DNA from: Anaerofustis stercorihominis DSM 17244
GTDB lineage: Bacteria > Bacillota > Clostridia > Eubacteriales > Anaerofustaceae
NCBI RefSeq assembly: GCF_000154825.1
Contig: NZ_DS560017.1
Span: 39,156 to 103,155, forward strand
Length of the DNA: 64,000 nt
Direction of reading: 5' to 3'
A program made the translations under genes and the position numbers. The notes beneath the pieces are model-generated. The model made no database searches and was not told the DNA's origin. It worked only from the letters and a program-made list of their open reading frames with translations. Below are positions 24,505 through 32,959 of this stretch, one piece after another; the first letter of the stretch is position 1; the number at the start of each line of letters is the position of its first letter.

Positions 24505-25797
24505 TTATGTCAAAAAGAATTTTGCAAGTGCGAACGGTATCCATGAATACCACTGAAAAGCCGCACCAAGGCAAGTAAGCTGTGCCGCACCTTCGGGAAC
24601 CGTTAGGTTGGCATTGCTCGCAAGTCCCGTCATATACGGTGCCGCATAAGATGCAACGTAAAGTACTATTATCATGGTTATGGTCGCCATTATAAGTGCT
24701 CTGAACAAGTTGCCTTTGCAAGGCACAACGGAAAATATAACTGCAAAAGTAAGAACAGATAAGTCAGCCAAAGGCAGTGTGGTATTTCCGGGAAGTATAA
24801 ATGCTAAGAGTAAAGTTATAGGTATCATGAGTAACCCTGTTGCTATTACGAATGGGTGTCCCGTTGCAACTGCCGCATCAAGTCCTATGTATATTTCTTT
24901 ACCCGGAAATCTCTTATTTAGAAATTCCTGCGTAGCTTCGGAAATGACCATCAAACCTTCCATCAATAATGAAATCATCCTAGGTATCAGTAAGAGTACC
25001 GCCGCTACGTTCATTCCGACGATAAAAATCTGCTGGATAGCGTTTATAACGTTTACATCAGGTGCGGAAAACTGAGCTGCCGCAGATAATAAACCGCCTA
25101 TGATAAGTCCCAGCATCATAGGTTCTCCAAGCAAACCTAATTTTTCCACTATTCCGTCCGTGGTCCACTCAATGTCTTTTACTCCCGGTATCCTGTCAAG
25201 GAGCCAGTTAAGTGGGTATGTGATTATCGCCCAGTTTACAGCCTGCATATGAGGAAGGGATATCCCTTCAAGCCCCAATACTTCTTCGCAGTCTTTCTGC
25301 GTCCAGTCTGCCAGTTTGAAACATATAGCCATATTTATTATAGATGATAAAACGGCTACGAATACATTCCCCGTTACAAGTACTATACAAGAAGCTATAA
25401 AAAGTGCATGCCAGTAATTCCAAATGTCGATATCCATCGTCTTTGTCAAACCAAACAGTAACATCACTACGTTGGTAAGAAGGATCGCCATAAATACCAA
25501 AGGCACTATTTCCGTACTCCATGCAAGTGCGGATGCTGTCGCCCAGCCTGTGTCAATGGCAGTCAGTTTAAAACCGAGATTTTTTACCAAGTCGTTTGCT
25601 ACGGGAGTAATGGTGCTTGACATAAGACCGATGACAAGATTAAGACCGATAAAACCAATTCCGAATGTGACTCCGGCTCTTACGACATCTCCAAACTTCG
25701 CTCCCATTATCAGGCCTATTATAATCAATATGATAGGCATCATTACAGCAGCACCCATATCGATTATAAAGTTAAAAATACTCATTATAAAATCCAT
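24505..25797 (-). CDS. Galactitol-type PTS permease subunit IIC
   Basis: This 430-aa polytopic membrane protein has about ten to twelve hydrophobic segments and matches the EIIC-GAT family (AVMMPIILIIIGLIMGAKFGDVVRAG near the N-terminus, WNYWHALFIAS, GLDAAVATGHPFVIATGLLMIP). It transports a sugar or polyol with phosphorylation by IIA/IIB, neither of which is nearby. AAAGGAGG sets the ATG at 25797. It lies 61 bp behind the transaldolase gene, in the same direction, as one operon under the divergent DeoR regulator. Confidence 0.9.
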   Translation of the reverse strand: MDFIMSIFNFIIDMGAAVMMPIILIIIGLIMGAKFGDVVRAGVTFGIGFIGLNLVIGLMSSTITPVANDLVKNLGFKLTAIDTGWATASALAWSTEIVPLVFMAILLTNVVMLLFGLTKTMDIDIWNYWHALFIASCIVLVTGNVFVAVLSSIINMAICFKLADWTQKDCEEVLGLEGISLPHMQAVNWAIITYPLNWLLDRIPGVKDIEWTTDGIVEKLGLLGEPMMLGLIIGGLLSAAAQFSAPDVNVINAIQQIFIVGMNVAAVLLLIPRMISLLMEGLMVISEATQEFLNKRFPGKEIYIGLDAAVATGHPFVIATGLLMIPITLLLAFILPGNTTLPLADLSVLTFAVIFSVVPCKGNLFRALIMATITMIIVLYVASYAAPYMTGLASNANLTVPEGAAQLTCLGAAFQWYSWIPFALAKFFLT

Positions 25798-25858
25798 TTT
25801 ATTTCCTCCTTTCAAATTAATGAATTTTGAATATTAATTATGCTTAATATTTATGTTC

Positions 25859-26509
25859 TTATTTATATATGGAGTCGTAATCCCTGGTGAAGTTTTTAAT
25901 CCCTATTTCGGTCAAAGGGTGTTCAAATAATTGATTGAATACTTTATATGTAAGAGCAAGAGAATCAGCTCCGTTTAAGACTGCATTGATAGCTTCGCTG
26001 CAGTTTTTTATACTTGCGGCTATGACTTTGGAATTTATATCATAAAAATCATATATTTCTCTTACTTGTTTGAATAGTGTAAGACCGTCGTGTCCTATAT
26101 CGTTCACTCTTCCTATAAAAGGACTTATGAACGGTGAATTTGCAAGACCTGCGGCAAGTGCCTGTGCGGGGTTGAATATAAGTGTCGCATTCGTCTTTAC
26201 CCCCATTGGAACGAGTTTATTTATAGCTTTTATCCCTTCGATGTTTGCGGGTATTTTTATTACAATATTTTCGGACATGGAAGAAAGCTCCTGTGCTTCG
26301 TTTATTATATCCTCCGCCTTTGTTGAAATAGCTTCAACGGCAACGGGTCCGTCGAATATACTTCTTATATCCTTCAGTACATCTTCGTAAGTCCTGCCTG
26401 CTTTTGCCATTTTATTAGGATTTGTTGCAATCCCCGTTACTATACCTGTTTTCAAAGCTTCTTCAATTTCCTTGATGTTTGCGGTATCCAAAAAAATCCT
26501 ATATTCCAT
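25859..26509 (-). CDS. Transaldolase / fructose-6-phosphate aldolase-like protein
   Basis: This 216-aa short transaldolase of the TalC/FSA class has Asp in FLDTANIKEIEE, the Schiff-base Lys in GVKTNATLIFN (about 86) and SPFIGRVNDIG. It forms or cleaves C-C bonds in ketose phosphates with a dihydroxyacetone or glycolaldehyde unit. GGAGG sets the ATG at 26509. Linked to a PTS IIC and a DeoR regulator, it probably serves breakdown of the imported sugar phosphate. Confidence 0.9.
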   Translation of the reverse strand: MEYRIFLDTANIKEIEEALKTGIVTGIATNPNKMAKAGRTYEDVLKDIRSIFDGPVAVEAISTKAEDIINEAQELSSMSENIVIKIPANIEGIKAINKLVPMGVKTNATLIFNPAQALAAGLANSPFISPFIGRVNDIGHDGLTLFKQVREIYDFYDINSKVIAASIKNCSEAINAVLNGADSLALTYKVFNQLFEHPLTEIGIKNFTRDYDSIYK

Positions 26510-26533
26510 TTTTACATTCCTCCAAGTTAAATA

Positions 26534-26549
26534 TAACATTTAAATGTTA
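26534..26549. promoter_or_regulatory. DeoR operator, transaldolase side
   Basis: Perfect 16-bp palindrome TAACATTTAAATGTTA, 25 bp upstream of the transaldolase ATG. Confidence 0.7.
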
Positions 26550-26610
26550 ATTTGGTATCGTTGATACTATCTTTAATGTCAGTATATATCTGCATTATAT
26601 CATTGTCAAC

Positions 26611-26626
26611 TTACATTTAAATGTTA
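26611..26626. promoter_or_regulatory. DeoR operator, regulator side
   Basis: TTACATTTAAATGTTA, one mismatch from the palindrome at 26534-26549, 55 bp before the DeoR-family gene. A TTGACA lies just downstream (26632-26637). The paired sites fit joint control of both divergent units, perhaps with looping. Confidence 0.7.
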
Positions 26627-26680
26627 TATTTATTGACAAAACTAACATATGGATGTAAACTTGTATCAGGAGGTGTTATC

Positions 26681-27439
26681 ATGGCATCCAAAAGAACGAT
26701 GATAATCTATAACTATATCAAGAAAAAGGGAGAAGTGAGTATTAAGGAGCTCTGTGAGCTGTTTCCCGATTATACTCAAATGACCATAAGAAGAGACCTT
26801 AATTCTTTGCAGGAAAACGGTTATATCATAAGAACGAGAGGAGGCGCAGTACTAAACGACAATATGCTGAGAGAAGATTTGACTCATCAGCATAGAAAAG
26901 TAGTAAATAAATTTGAGAAAAGTAAAATAGCGGTTAAAGCTTTGGAATACATAGATAAAGGAAGCTGTCTTTATATGGATTCCGGTACTACGGTCTTGGA
27001 GCTTGCAAAAATAATACCCGATGAGTACTGTTTTGTTACTACCAATGATCCTATAATCGCTCTTGATTTACAGCTGAAAAACAACATAGATATAAACCTT
27101 ACGGGAGGGAGCCTCAATAAACGAGCGGTATCTTTAGCAGGACCTACCGCTTTATACAGCATTGATAAAGTAAATATCGATACTGCCTTTTTAAGTGCTT
27201 CAGGATTTAGCATGGACGGAGGATTTTCCAGTCTTATTTACAATGAATGTGAGCTTAAAAGAAAAGTCATGGAAAATGCAAATAAAGTTATAATGATGAT
27301 AGACTGCAAAAAATTCGATATCATAAGCCCTTATCCTTTTGCTTCTTTCAAAGATATAGATATCTTAATCACCAATGACAGACCAGGGGACGAGATAATT
27401 TATTTGGCAGAGGAAAATGAGTGTATGGTCGTTTATTAA
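26681..27439 (+). CDS. DeoR-family transcriptional repressor
   Basis: This 252-aa protein has an N-terminal DeoR HTH (1-57: VSIKELCELFPDYTQMTIRRDLNSLQENGYIIRTRGGAV) and a C-terminal sugar-phosphate sensor (about 75-235, with DSGTTVLELAK, TNDPIIALDL, LTGGSLNKRAVSLAG). CAGGAGG sets the ATG at 26681. It is divergent from the transaldolase-PTS operon and likely represses it until a sugar phosphate binds. Two matched palindromes lie between. Confidence 0.92.
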   Translation: MASKRTMIIYNYIKKKGEVSIKELCELFPDYTQMTIRRDLNSLQENGYIIRTRGGAVLNDNMLREDLTHQHRKVVNKFEKSKIAVKALEYIDKGSCLYMDSGTTVLELAKIIPDEYCFVTTNDPIIALDLQLKNNIDINLTGGSLNKRAVSLAGPTALYSIDKVNIDTAFLSASGFSMDGGFSSLIYNECELKRKVMENANKVIMMIDCKKFDIISPYPFASFKDIDILITNDRPGDEIIYLAEENECMVVY

Positions 27440-27440
27440 A

Positions 27441-27516
27441 AAAGGGCAGGGGCGCTGCCCCTTTTAGTCCTTAATTCCATGAGGCGCTTCTATTCGCCGC
27501 TATTTTTTGCTTGTCC
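27441..27516 (-). repeat. Type B repeat (right part), interrupted by module D2
   Basis: Begins with a GGGGCGCTGCCCC hairpin and runs to the loop GCTTGTCC, where module D2 starts. The rest of the element resumes at 27651 (AGAATGAACAAAACGACCCC and CGCGGTGGCT). Confidence 0.75.
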
Positions 27517-27650
27517 GACTCGCAAATATTCTTAAAGCAAATATGCTGCACAGCATAACTTCGAAATCATGTTATTGAATGTGTTTCATACATATAAAAT
27601 TTCCTAAGGTGATTTTTAATAAGCCTTCTTCGAAGTCTTTTAATAGTTAC
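27517..27650 (-). repeat. Hairpin-array module D, copy D2
   Basis: In minus orientation it runs GTAACTATT ... GCGAGTC. The hairpins are CTTC/GAAG, AAAAT..CCT/AGG..ATTTT (partly decayed) and ATGT-T/A-ACAT. It carries the long tail GATTTCGAAGTTATGCTG and is close to D4. Confidence 0.75.
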
Positions 27651-27766
27651 AGAATGAACAAAACGACCCCGCTCGCCGCGGTGGCTAAAGCCTTCGTTGA
27701 AGAAATTTTTAACTTGCTGATGTCATTAACCCGTTATTTGCCTACAAGAATAATATTATTAAATAA

Positions 27767-27793
27767 AAAAACACCCTATAGGAGTGTTTTATT
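27767..27793. terminator. Terminator of the leftward DUF6809-like gene
   Basis: AAAACACCC/GGAGTGTTTT stem at the end of the gene on the minus strand. Confidence 0.75.
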
Positions 27794-28064
27794 TATCTTC
27801 TTCCAATATACCCTTCATCATTTTAGCTCCAAGTTTGAAACCCACAATGAAATAATGAGCACAATCAGCTAAATTATAATCCAGCCACTTTTTACTCAGT
27901 TCTTCAAATTCTTCTGACTTTTCTTTTGATAAACTTTTGCTAAAACTATTTTCTTTTTTAAATAGATTGTTCCCTTTTTCCAAGACCTCATCACTAAGTT
28001 CACTTTCTATTTGCATCGGTTCTATATTTCCATAAAACAAATCTTCCAATATTTTTCTTTCCAT
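27789..28064 (-). CDS. DUF6809-like small protein (paralogue 3)
   Basis: This 91-aa protein opens ILEDLFYGNIEPMQIES and has a late helix CAHYFIVGFKLGAKMMKGIL, the same frame as paralogue 2. The middle is Lys/Glu-rich helix. TAGGAG precedes the start. Its upstream neighbour, 46 bp away and in the same direction, is an XRE-type HTH protein instead of an RHH one. The function is unknown; the repeated association with a small DNA-binding protein is the main clue. Confidence 0.65.
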   Translation of the reverse strand: MERKILEDLFYGNIEPMQIESELSDEVLEKGNNLFKKENSFSKSLSKEKSEEFEELSKKWLDYNLADCAHYFIVGFKLGAKMMKGILEEDK

Positions 28065-28110
28065 TTTTCGCTCCTATTTTATAAAAAATCTAAAATCCAT
28101 TTTATTTAGC

Positions 28111-28467
28111 TTATATATATTCTTTCTCCGTCTTTCTCAACTCGACCCTCTTTAAATAATTAAGATTATCTATCAATATTTTTCGTTCTTCTTTTGTACA
28201 GTCTTTAAACAGTAAATCGATTTCTCTTATCGTTAGGTACATGGATCTTTTTCTCAAATTTAAGTCTAAAAGGTCATCAAGGCTTATATTTAAAATATTT
28301 GCTAAATTAACTATAGTTTGAAGTGATGTCTTTTCGTTCCCGTTTTCTATATGACTAAGATGACTTACCGACAGGTTTACATACTCCGCTAATTTTTCCT
28401 GTGTAAGACCTTGTTTCTTCCTTTGCTCTTTTAACCTTTTTCCTAGTTTTCTATAGTCTATTTTCAT
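28111..28467 (-). CDS. XRE-family HTH regulator
   Basis: This 118-aa protein has an N-terminal cro/C1-type HTH (8-62: LKEQRKKQGLTQEKLAEYVNLSVSHLSHIENGNEKTS) and a basic C-terminal helical region that may dimerise. Only a weak ribosome site lies before the ATG. It is probably co-transcribed with the following DUF6809-like gene and autoregulatory. Confidence 0.88.
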   Translation of the reverse strand: MKIDYRKLGKRLKEQRKKQGLTQEKLAEYVNLSVSHLSHIENGNEKTSLQTIVNLANILNISLDDLLDLNLRKRSMYLTIREIDLLFKDCTKEERKILIDNLNYLKRVELRKTEKEYI

Positions 28468-29030
28468 CTTAAATCCGTTTTTGTTTTTTATTTTAAATAA
28501 TATTTATTTCTTTTTTAATAAGGCAATTCAGATTGTGATTTTACGATTTATATCTGTTTACATACTGTAATTGCTCATTATCAGCATGTTTCATTTATTC
28601 ATTTTTACAGATTGTATCGTCAATATTATTTTAATATTTATTTGTTTATATTTGAATAGACTAAGAGAATAGAAGTATTTTATCGGTTATAGTTGTGAAG
28701 AGTTTTAAACTTAACTGGTATTTTTTAAGAGTGATTTTGTTAAAGTAAATTGAAAAGTATAATCTCATATTGATAAATATAGTTTAAATTATAAGAGTGC
28801 GTAAACAGAAATAGTTTTGAAAAATAGTTTTATAAAATCCTGCAAAAAAAATACATTTGTATTCTTTTTTATCATCTTGTTTTAAGTTAATAAGTTTAAT
28901 TTTATATGGATAGTAATAGCAACTGTCTAAAATCATATGTTAAAGTCTTACAAGGAAATATGAGTATATTTTTAAACTATAGAAAATAAATCTCTTGGGT
29001 ATTATTCGGATTAATATGGATTATGAGTTT
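28468..29030. other. AT-rich gap without a gene
   Basis: No ORF, tRNA or intact repeat is recognised. The promoter of the XRE gene must be at its left end. Confidence 0.6.
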
Positions 29031-29120
29031 AATATCCTTTCCCCGAAAGCTTTAGCTTCACAGTGTGGAAGTATTTTACTCAAAGTTTTTTGCTTTGGAG
29101 AAAACTTTGAGTGGTGAAAG
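29020..29120 (+). repeat. Decayed type B repeat
   Basis: AGTTTAATATCCTTTCC core, a CACAGTGTGG stem and the hairpin CTCAAAGTTTT-ttgctttggag-AAAACTTTGAG. Confidence 0.65.
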
Positions 29121-29147
29121 GTGTAGAATCCCTAGTTTTTTATTGGT

Positions 29148-29328
29148 AGGGATAGCGGTTCTTTCACAAAATGCGGGCAGCATTTTGTAGAAAATCGAAC
29201 CGCGTTAAAGCCGTCACGGCGATTGAGTGAAAGCATTTTATCGAATATTTTTTGCTTCGGAAAAATATTTGCAGGGTTCGTAAGGGACGGAGTCCCTTAC
29301 AATGGGTTTAAGGGCGGACAGCCCTTAA
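29148..29328 (+). repeat. Structured repeat, type A (copy A10)
   Basis: Outer stem GCGGTTC/GAACCGC, another compensated version of GCGACTG/CAGTCGC. Inner CAAAATGC-GGGCA-GCATTTTG, variable hairpin GAATATTTTT-tgcttcgg-AAAAATATTTG, tails AAGGGACGGAGTCCCTT and AAGGGCGGACAGCCCTT. It ends 9 bp before the second antitoxin promoter. Confidence 0.87.
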
Positions 29329-29336
29329 TATAAGTA

Positions 29337-29365
29337 TTGACAAGATATAAATTAAAGAATATAAT
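29337..29365 (+). promoter_or_regulatory. Promoter of candidate antitoxin RNA, copy 2
   Basis: TTGACA (29337-29342), 17 bp, TATAAT (29360-29365), the same as copy 1. Confidence 0.85.
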
Positions 29366-29371
29366 ATAAAT

Positions 29372-29458
29372 AAAGAAGGAGCCGTAGAGATGAAGGTGGC
29401 TTCCCAGATGTGTTTTTTAATAACAAATAACTACCTAGGTTGCAACTGGGTAGTTATT
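29372..29458 (+). ncRNA. Candidate type I antitoxin RNA, copy 2
   Basis: It has the same 5' hairpin GGAGCC/GGCTTCC as copy 1. The middle has diverged, but the terminator AATAACTACC/GGTAGTTATT still pairs: C-G in copy 1 has become T-A here, a compensated change. Confidence 0.7.
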
Positions 29459-29475
29459 TTAATTTTTCTTATTTT

Positions 29476-29559
29476 TTAAATAAAGAAACTTAAAATAGCG
29501 GCGGCTATTTCGAATAGTAGTATAAGTACTTTTATTATCAGTACGTAATCTATCTTCAT
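29476..29559 (-). CDS. 27-aa hydrophobic peptide, candidate type I toxin (copy 2)
   Basis: Same length and layout as the ORF at 16251-16334. The two differ by Thr-to-Ala and Val-to-Ile and four silent changes. AAAGGGGGTGG precedes the ATG and can be masked by CCTCTTT in the leader. The convergent RNA on the other strand overlaps the 3' end. Conservation of the peptide against drift in the spacer between terminator and ORF supports a coding role. Confidence 0.72.
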   Translation of the reverse strand: MKIDYVLIIKVLILLFEIAAAILSFFI

Positions 29560-29622
29560 AGCACCACCCCCTTTATGTAGTAAAGAGGAAACCACCCGCA
29601 CCTTATTCTACGGCTCGGTCTT

Positions 29623-29651
29623 ATTATATACTACTTCGAATATTTGTTCAA
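29623..29651 (-). promoter_or_regulatory. Promoter of toxin-like mRNA, copy 2
   Basis: On the minus strand, TTGAAC, 17 bp, TATAAT, identical to copy 1. Similarity continues to GAAAGTGGTCAC about 20 bp further out, which marks the edge of the duplicated unit. Confidence 0.8.
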
Positions 29652-29835
29652 TATTTATCTCGAAAGTGGTCACATTTTAGTCACTGCCCATGTGATTTGA
29701 AAAATTATTTTTTATATGTTAATGAATTCTCATTAATATTTATAAGAGAGAGTTTTATATATAATATCTAAGGGTAAATGAAAAGTGCAGAAGACCATAA
29801 AAATTTCAAAAAAATCCCTTATTTCTCTTGATTTT

Positions 29836-29888
29836 TCCCATATATATGGTATACTAATTGTGCTAAAGGCGAAAAAAGCCTTTTTTTA
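29836..29888 (+). promoter_or_regulatory. Promoter and attenuator-like hairpin before rpmG
   Basis: TTGATT and TATACT lie about 16 bp apart near 29838-29865. Almost at the expected start, AAAGGC/GCCTTT with a T7 run forms a terminator-like hairpin, followed by a leader of about 120 nt before rpmG. This suggests early attenuation of the ribosomal cluster. Confidence 0.5.
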
Positions 29889-30010
29889 ATGTTGCAAGCC
29901 GAATTTTTATCAGTGATGTGGACCGCTTATAAAAAGTAAAGTTTGCAGAGATTTCGTATTTAATCCTGTAGATATGAAATTTCACAAGAATACAGCGGAG
30001 GTTGTAAATA

Positions 30011-30160
30011 ATGAGAGTAAAAGTAACACTTGCATGTGAAGAGTGTAAACAAAGAAACTATAATACAATGAAAAATAAAGATAATCCAAAAGAAAGATTA
30101 GAACTTAAAAAGTATTGTAGATTTTGCAAGAAACATACTAATCATAAGGAAACAAAATAA
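30011..30160 (+). CDS. rpmG: 50S ribosomal protein L33
   Basis: This 49-aa protein is the zinc-binding form of L33: CEEC (9-12) and CRFC (36-39), with the core [28 protein letters not shown] lies upstream. It heads the usual rpmG-secE-nusG-rplK-rplA block. Confidence 0.95.
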   Translation: MRVKVTLACEECKQRNYNTMKNKDNPKERLELKKYCRFCKKHTNHKETK

Positions 30161-30172
30161 GGGGTATGGATC

Positions 30173-30412
30173 ATGGCAAAAGGTAATAAAAATGCTAAAG
30201 CCGTAAAGAAACCTGAATTTTTTCTAATTAGATGGTTTAAAAGCGTCTCAAACTTTTTCAGAGGCGTGTCTGTGGAACTGAAAAAAGTTACATGGCCTAC
30301 AAAGGATGAATTGATTCAGTATACGATAGTGGTTGTAGTGATTTGTGCGGTACTGACACTATTTATTTGGGGCTTAGATACTGTTTTAGGTTTATTAAAA
30401 GGTCTTTTTTAG
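30173..30412 (+). CDS. secE: Preprotein translocase subunit SecE
   Basis: This 79-aa protein has a basic N-terminus, an amphipathic segment (FRGVSVELKKVTWPTKDELIQY) and a single membrane helix (about 52-72), the short SecE form typical of Gram-positives. It is part of the SecYEG channel. The ATG lies 12 bp after rpmG. Confidence 0.95.
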   Translation: MAKGNKNAKAVKKPEFFLIRWFKSVSNFFRGVSVELKKVTWPTKDELIQYTIVVVVICAVLTLFIWGLDTVLGLLKGLF

Positions 30413-30424
30413 TAGGTAATGGAT

Positions 30425-30976
30425 ATGAGTGAAAATGTAAAACAAATTGAAAGCGACAGCACTAGAGCACTTTGGTATGTTGCACATACTTATTCCGGAT
30501 ATGAAAACAAGGTCAAAGAGAATATCGAAGCCGCTGTTATAAGAAGGAATATGTCCGATATAATCGAAGAAGTCGTAGTGCCTATGCATAAAGTTGAAGA
30601 GACTAAAAACGGAGAAAGAAAAGTTGTAGAAAAAAAAGTCTTTCCCGGATATGTTTTGGTAAAAATGTACATGACTGATGACGCTTGGTATATCGTCAGA
30701 AATACCAGAGGGGTGACCGGATTTGTAGGTCCCGCATCAAAACCTGTACCATTAACGGAAGAAGAACTTAGAAATCTCGGAATTATTGAAAAAGAAACGA
30801 TTACTACCGATCTTAAAGTCGGCGATGAAATAGAAGTTTTATCCGGACCTTTTGAAAGCTACACGGGAGTAATAGAAGAAATAAATATAGATAAAGCTAA
30901 ATTAAAAGTAAACATATCTATGTTCGGCAGGGAAACACCTGTAGAACTTGATTTTACACAAGTAAGTAAATTTTAA
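30425..30976 (+). CDS. nusG: Transcription termination/antitermination factor NusG
   Basis: This 183-aa protein has the NGN domain (about 12-115: [38 protein letters not shown]) and a C-terminal KOW domain ([17 protein letters not shown]). The ATG at 30425 is preferred over 30419 because AGG at 30414-30416 lies 8 nt rather than 2 nt away. It couples RNA polymerase to ribosome and Rho. Confidence 0.95.
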   Translation: MSENVKQIESDSTRALWYVAHTYSGYENKVKENIEAAVIRRNMSDIIEEVVVPMHKVEETKNGERKVVEKKVFPGYVLVKMYMTDDAWYIVRNTRGVTGFVGPASKPVPLTEEELRNLGIIEKETITTDLKVGDEIEVLSGPFESYTGVIEEINIDKAKLKVNISMFGRETPVELDFTQVSKF

Positions 30977-30999
30977 TTGAATTTTTAGGAGATAGTAAA

Positions 31000-31425
31000 A
31001 TGGCAAAGAAAATTGTTGGAATGATAAAATTACAAATTCCTGCAGGTAAAGCAACACCTGCACCACCTGTTGGACCTGCTCTTGGTCAGCATGGTGTAAA
31101 CATCATGGACTTTTGTAAAGCATTTAACGCAAAAACAGAATCACAAGGCGGACTTATAATCCCTGTTGTAATCAGCGTATATCAAGACCGTTCTTATACA
31201 TTTATAACAAAGACACCACCTGCACCGGTTCTTATCAAAAAGGCGCTTAACTTACAAAAAGCAAGCGGCGAACCAAACAGAAACAAGGTGGCTCAGTTAA
31301 CAAAAGCGCAAGTTAAAGAAATTGCGGAAATGAAAATGCCTGACTTAAATGCAGCTACGATCGAAACAGCTATGAGCATGATCGAAGGTACTGCAAGAAG
31401 TATGGGTATCACGGTAGAAGAATAA
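31000..31425 (+). CDS. rplK: 50S ribosomal protein L11
   Basis: This 141-aa protein carries the L11 signature ([35 protein letters not shown]) at the N-terminus and the rRNA-binding C-terminal domain. It forms the GTPase-associated centre with L10 and L7/L12. TAGGAG precedes the start. Confidence 0.97.
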   Translation: MAKKIVGMIKLQIPAGKATPAPPVGPALGQHGVNIMDFCKAFNAKTESQGGLIIPVVISVYQDRSYTFITKTPPAPVLIKKALNLQKASGEPNRNKVAQLTKAQVKEIAEMKMPDLNAATIETAMSMIEGTARSMGITVEE

Positions 31426-31504
31426 TAAGGAATTATTTATTTCGTAGTATGTGGGAGAGATAAATAAGGATTTAAATGTAACCACACAGGAGGATATATA
31501 TATA

Positions 31505-32194
31505 ATGAAAAAAGGTAAAAATTATCTTGCAAAAAAAGAAATGCTTGAACAAGGTAAAGCATACGATATAAACGAAGCTGTAGCTTTGATCAAAAAAATG
31601 GCGACAGCTAAATTCGACGAAACGGTTGAACTTCACGTTAAACTCGGCGTTGACTCAAGACATGCCGATCAACAAGTTCGTGGAGCGATCGTACTTCCTC
31701 ACGGAACAGGAAAAACAGTTAGAGTATTGGTATTCGCAAAAGGTGAAAAAGCCGAAGAAGCTAAAGCTGCGGGCGCTGATTATGTAGGTGCCGAAGAATA
31801 TTTGGATAAAATCCAAAAAGAAGGCTGGTTTGAATTTGACGCAGTCGTAGCAACTCCTGATATGATGGGTGTTGTAGGTAGACTAGGTAGAGTTTTGGGA
31901 CCTAAAGGTTTAATGCCTAACCCTAAATCAGGTACTGTAACATTCGATGTTGAAAAGGCAGTGAAAGAAATCAAAGCCGGTAAAGTTGAATACAGACTTG
32001 ACAAATCAAACATCATTCACGTTGCTATAGCTAAAGCAAGCTTCAGTGAAGAACAAATCACAGAAAACTTAAATACATTGATAGAAGCGGTTAAGAAAGC
32101 AAAACCATCTGCTGCTAAAGGTCAATATTTCAGAAGCGTTACTCTAACAAGCACAATGTCTCCTGGAATCAAACTTTCAGTTGCAAAATTCTAA
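31505..32194 (+). CDS. rplA: 50S ribosomal protein L1
   Basis: This 229-aa protein has the L1 signature ([29 protein letters not shown] near 125-153). AGGAGG at 31489-31494 fixes the ATG at 31505; an in-frame ATG at 31451 has no ribosome site. It forms the L1 stalk and in other bacteria regulates its own operon. Confidence 0.97.
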   Translation: MKKGKNYLAKKEMLEQGKAYDINEAVALIKKMATAKFDETVELHVKLGVDSRHADQQVRGAIVLPHGTGKTVRVLVFAKGEKAEEAKAAGADYVGAEEYLDKIQKEGWFEFDAVVATPDMMGVVGRLGRVLGPKGLMPNPKSGTVTFDVEKAVKEIKAGKVEYRLDKSNIIHVAIAKASFSEEQITENLNTLIEAVKKAKPSAAKGQYFRSVTLTSTMSPGIKLSVAKF

Positions 32195-32231
32195 TTAATG
32201 TTGTATAATAATTAAGTTTTAAAATTAAATA

Positions 32232-32373
32232 AAACTTATTCACGTCTTTAAAAGGGTAAAACCTTTTATATATACCGCAGACAGCAGGGGGAGAAAATCC
32301 GTAAAGTTCCTGCCGAGGTTAAGAGTGGAGTTACAGATACTCTTTCTTCTTAACATGCGGAAAGAGTATTTTT
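32232..32373 (+). ncRNA. Ribosomal protein L10 leader (autoregulatory)
   Basis: The conserved core CCGCAGACAGCAGGGGGA, GTTCCTGCCGAGGTTAAG matches the L10 leader. It is followed by an attenuator terminator (ATACTCTTT/AAAGAGTAT plus T6 at 32336-32372). L10-L7/L12 binding to the leader reduces expression of rplJ-rplL. Confidence 0.92.
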
Positions 32374-32392
32374 TATGATAGGAGGAAATATC

Positions 32393-32914
32393 GTGGCATC
32401 AGAAACTATTTTAGAAGGTAAAAAAGCCATAGTTGCCGAAATAGTAGACAAAATGAAAAATGCACAGGCATTCGTTTTAGTTGACTATAAAGGTATCAAT
32501 GTGGAACAAGATACTGCATTCAGAAAAAATGCGAGAGAAGCAGATGTAGATTATAAGATTTATAAGAATACATTCTTAAGACTTGCAGCAAAAGAATGCG
32601 GATATGATGAACTTGTAGATGCATTAAAAGGAAGTACTGCTGTTGGCTTTTGTAACAGTGATGTTGTTGCTCCCGCTAAAGTTGTTAGCGAATTCGCTAA
32701 ATCAAATGATTTGGAATGTTTAACAATCAAAGGCGGCGTAATCGAAGGCAGCATAGCAAGTCTTGAAGAATTACAAAAAATCGCAACATTACCATCAAGA
32801 GAAGCATTACTTGCAAAAATGCTTGGAAGCTTACAAGCTCCAATTTCAAACTTTGCATGTGTTATCAATGCAATCAAAGAAAAGAAAGAAGAAGACGAAC
32901 AGGCAAGTGCTTAG
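32393..32914 (+). CDS. rplJ: 50S ribosomal protein L10
   Basis: This 173-aa protein (KKAIVAEIVDKMKNAQAFVLVDYKGINV near the N-terminus, C-terminal helix that binds L7/L12 dimers) starts at GTG 32393, 5 nt or so after GGAGG. An ATG six codons upstream lies inside the attenuator region. It is regulated by the L10 leader. Confidence 0.95.
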   Translation: MASETILEGKKAIVAEIVDKMKNAQAFVLVDYKGINVEQDTAFRKNAREADVDYKIYKNTFLRLAAKECGYDELVDALKGSTAVGFCNSDVVAPAKVVSEFAKSNDLECLTIKGGVIEGSIASLEELQKIATLPSREALLAKMLGSLQAPISNFACVINAIKEKKEEDEQASA

Positions 32915-32959
32915 TTTCGTAGCGTAAAATAATTAAGAAAATAATAGGAGAAAATTAAA

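Noticed and set aside
27579..27872. 97-codon plus-strand frame over module D2 and the end of the DUF6809-like gene
   Set aside because: It is composed of repeat sequence and the antisense of a real gene, with no ribosome site.
29876..30010. tRNA-Trp before the secE-nusG block
   Set aside because: No cloverleaf can be drawn; anticodon and T arms are missing.
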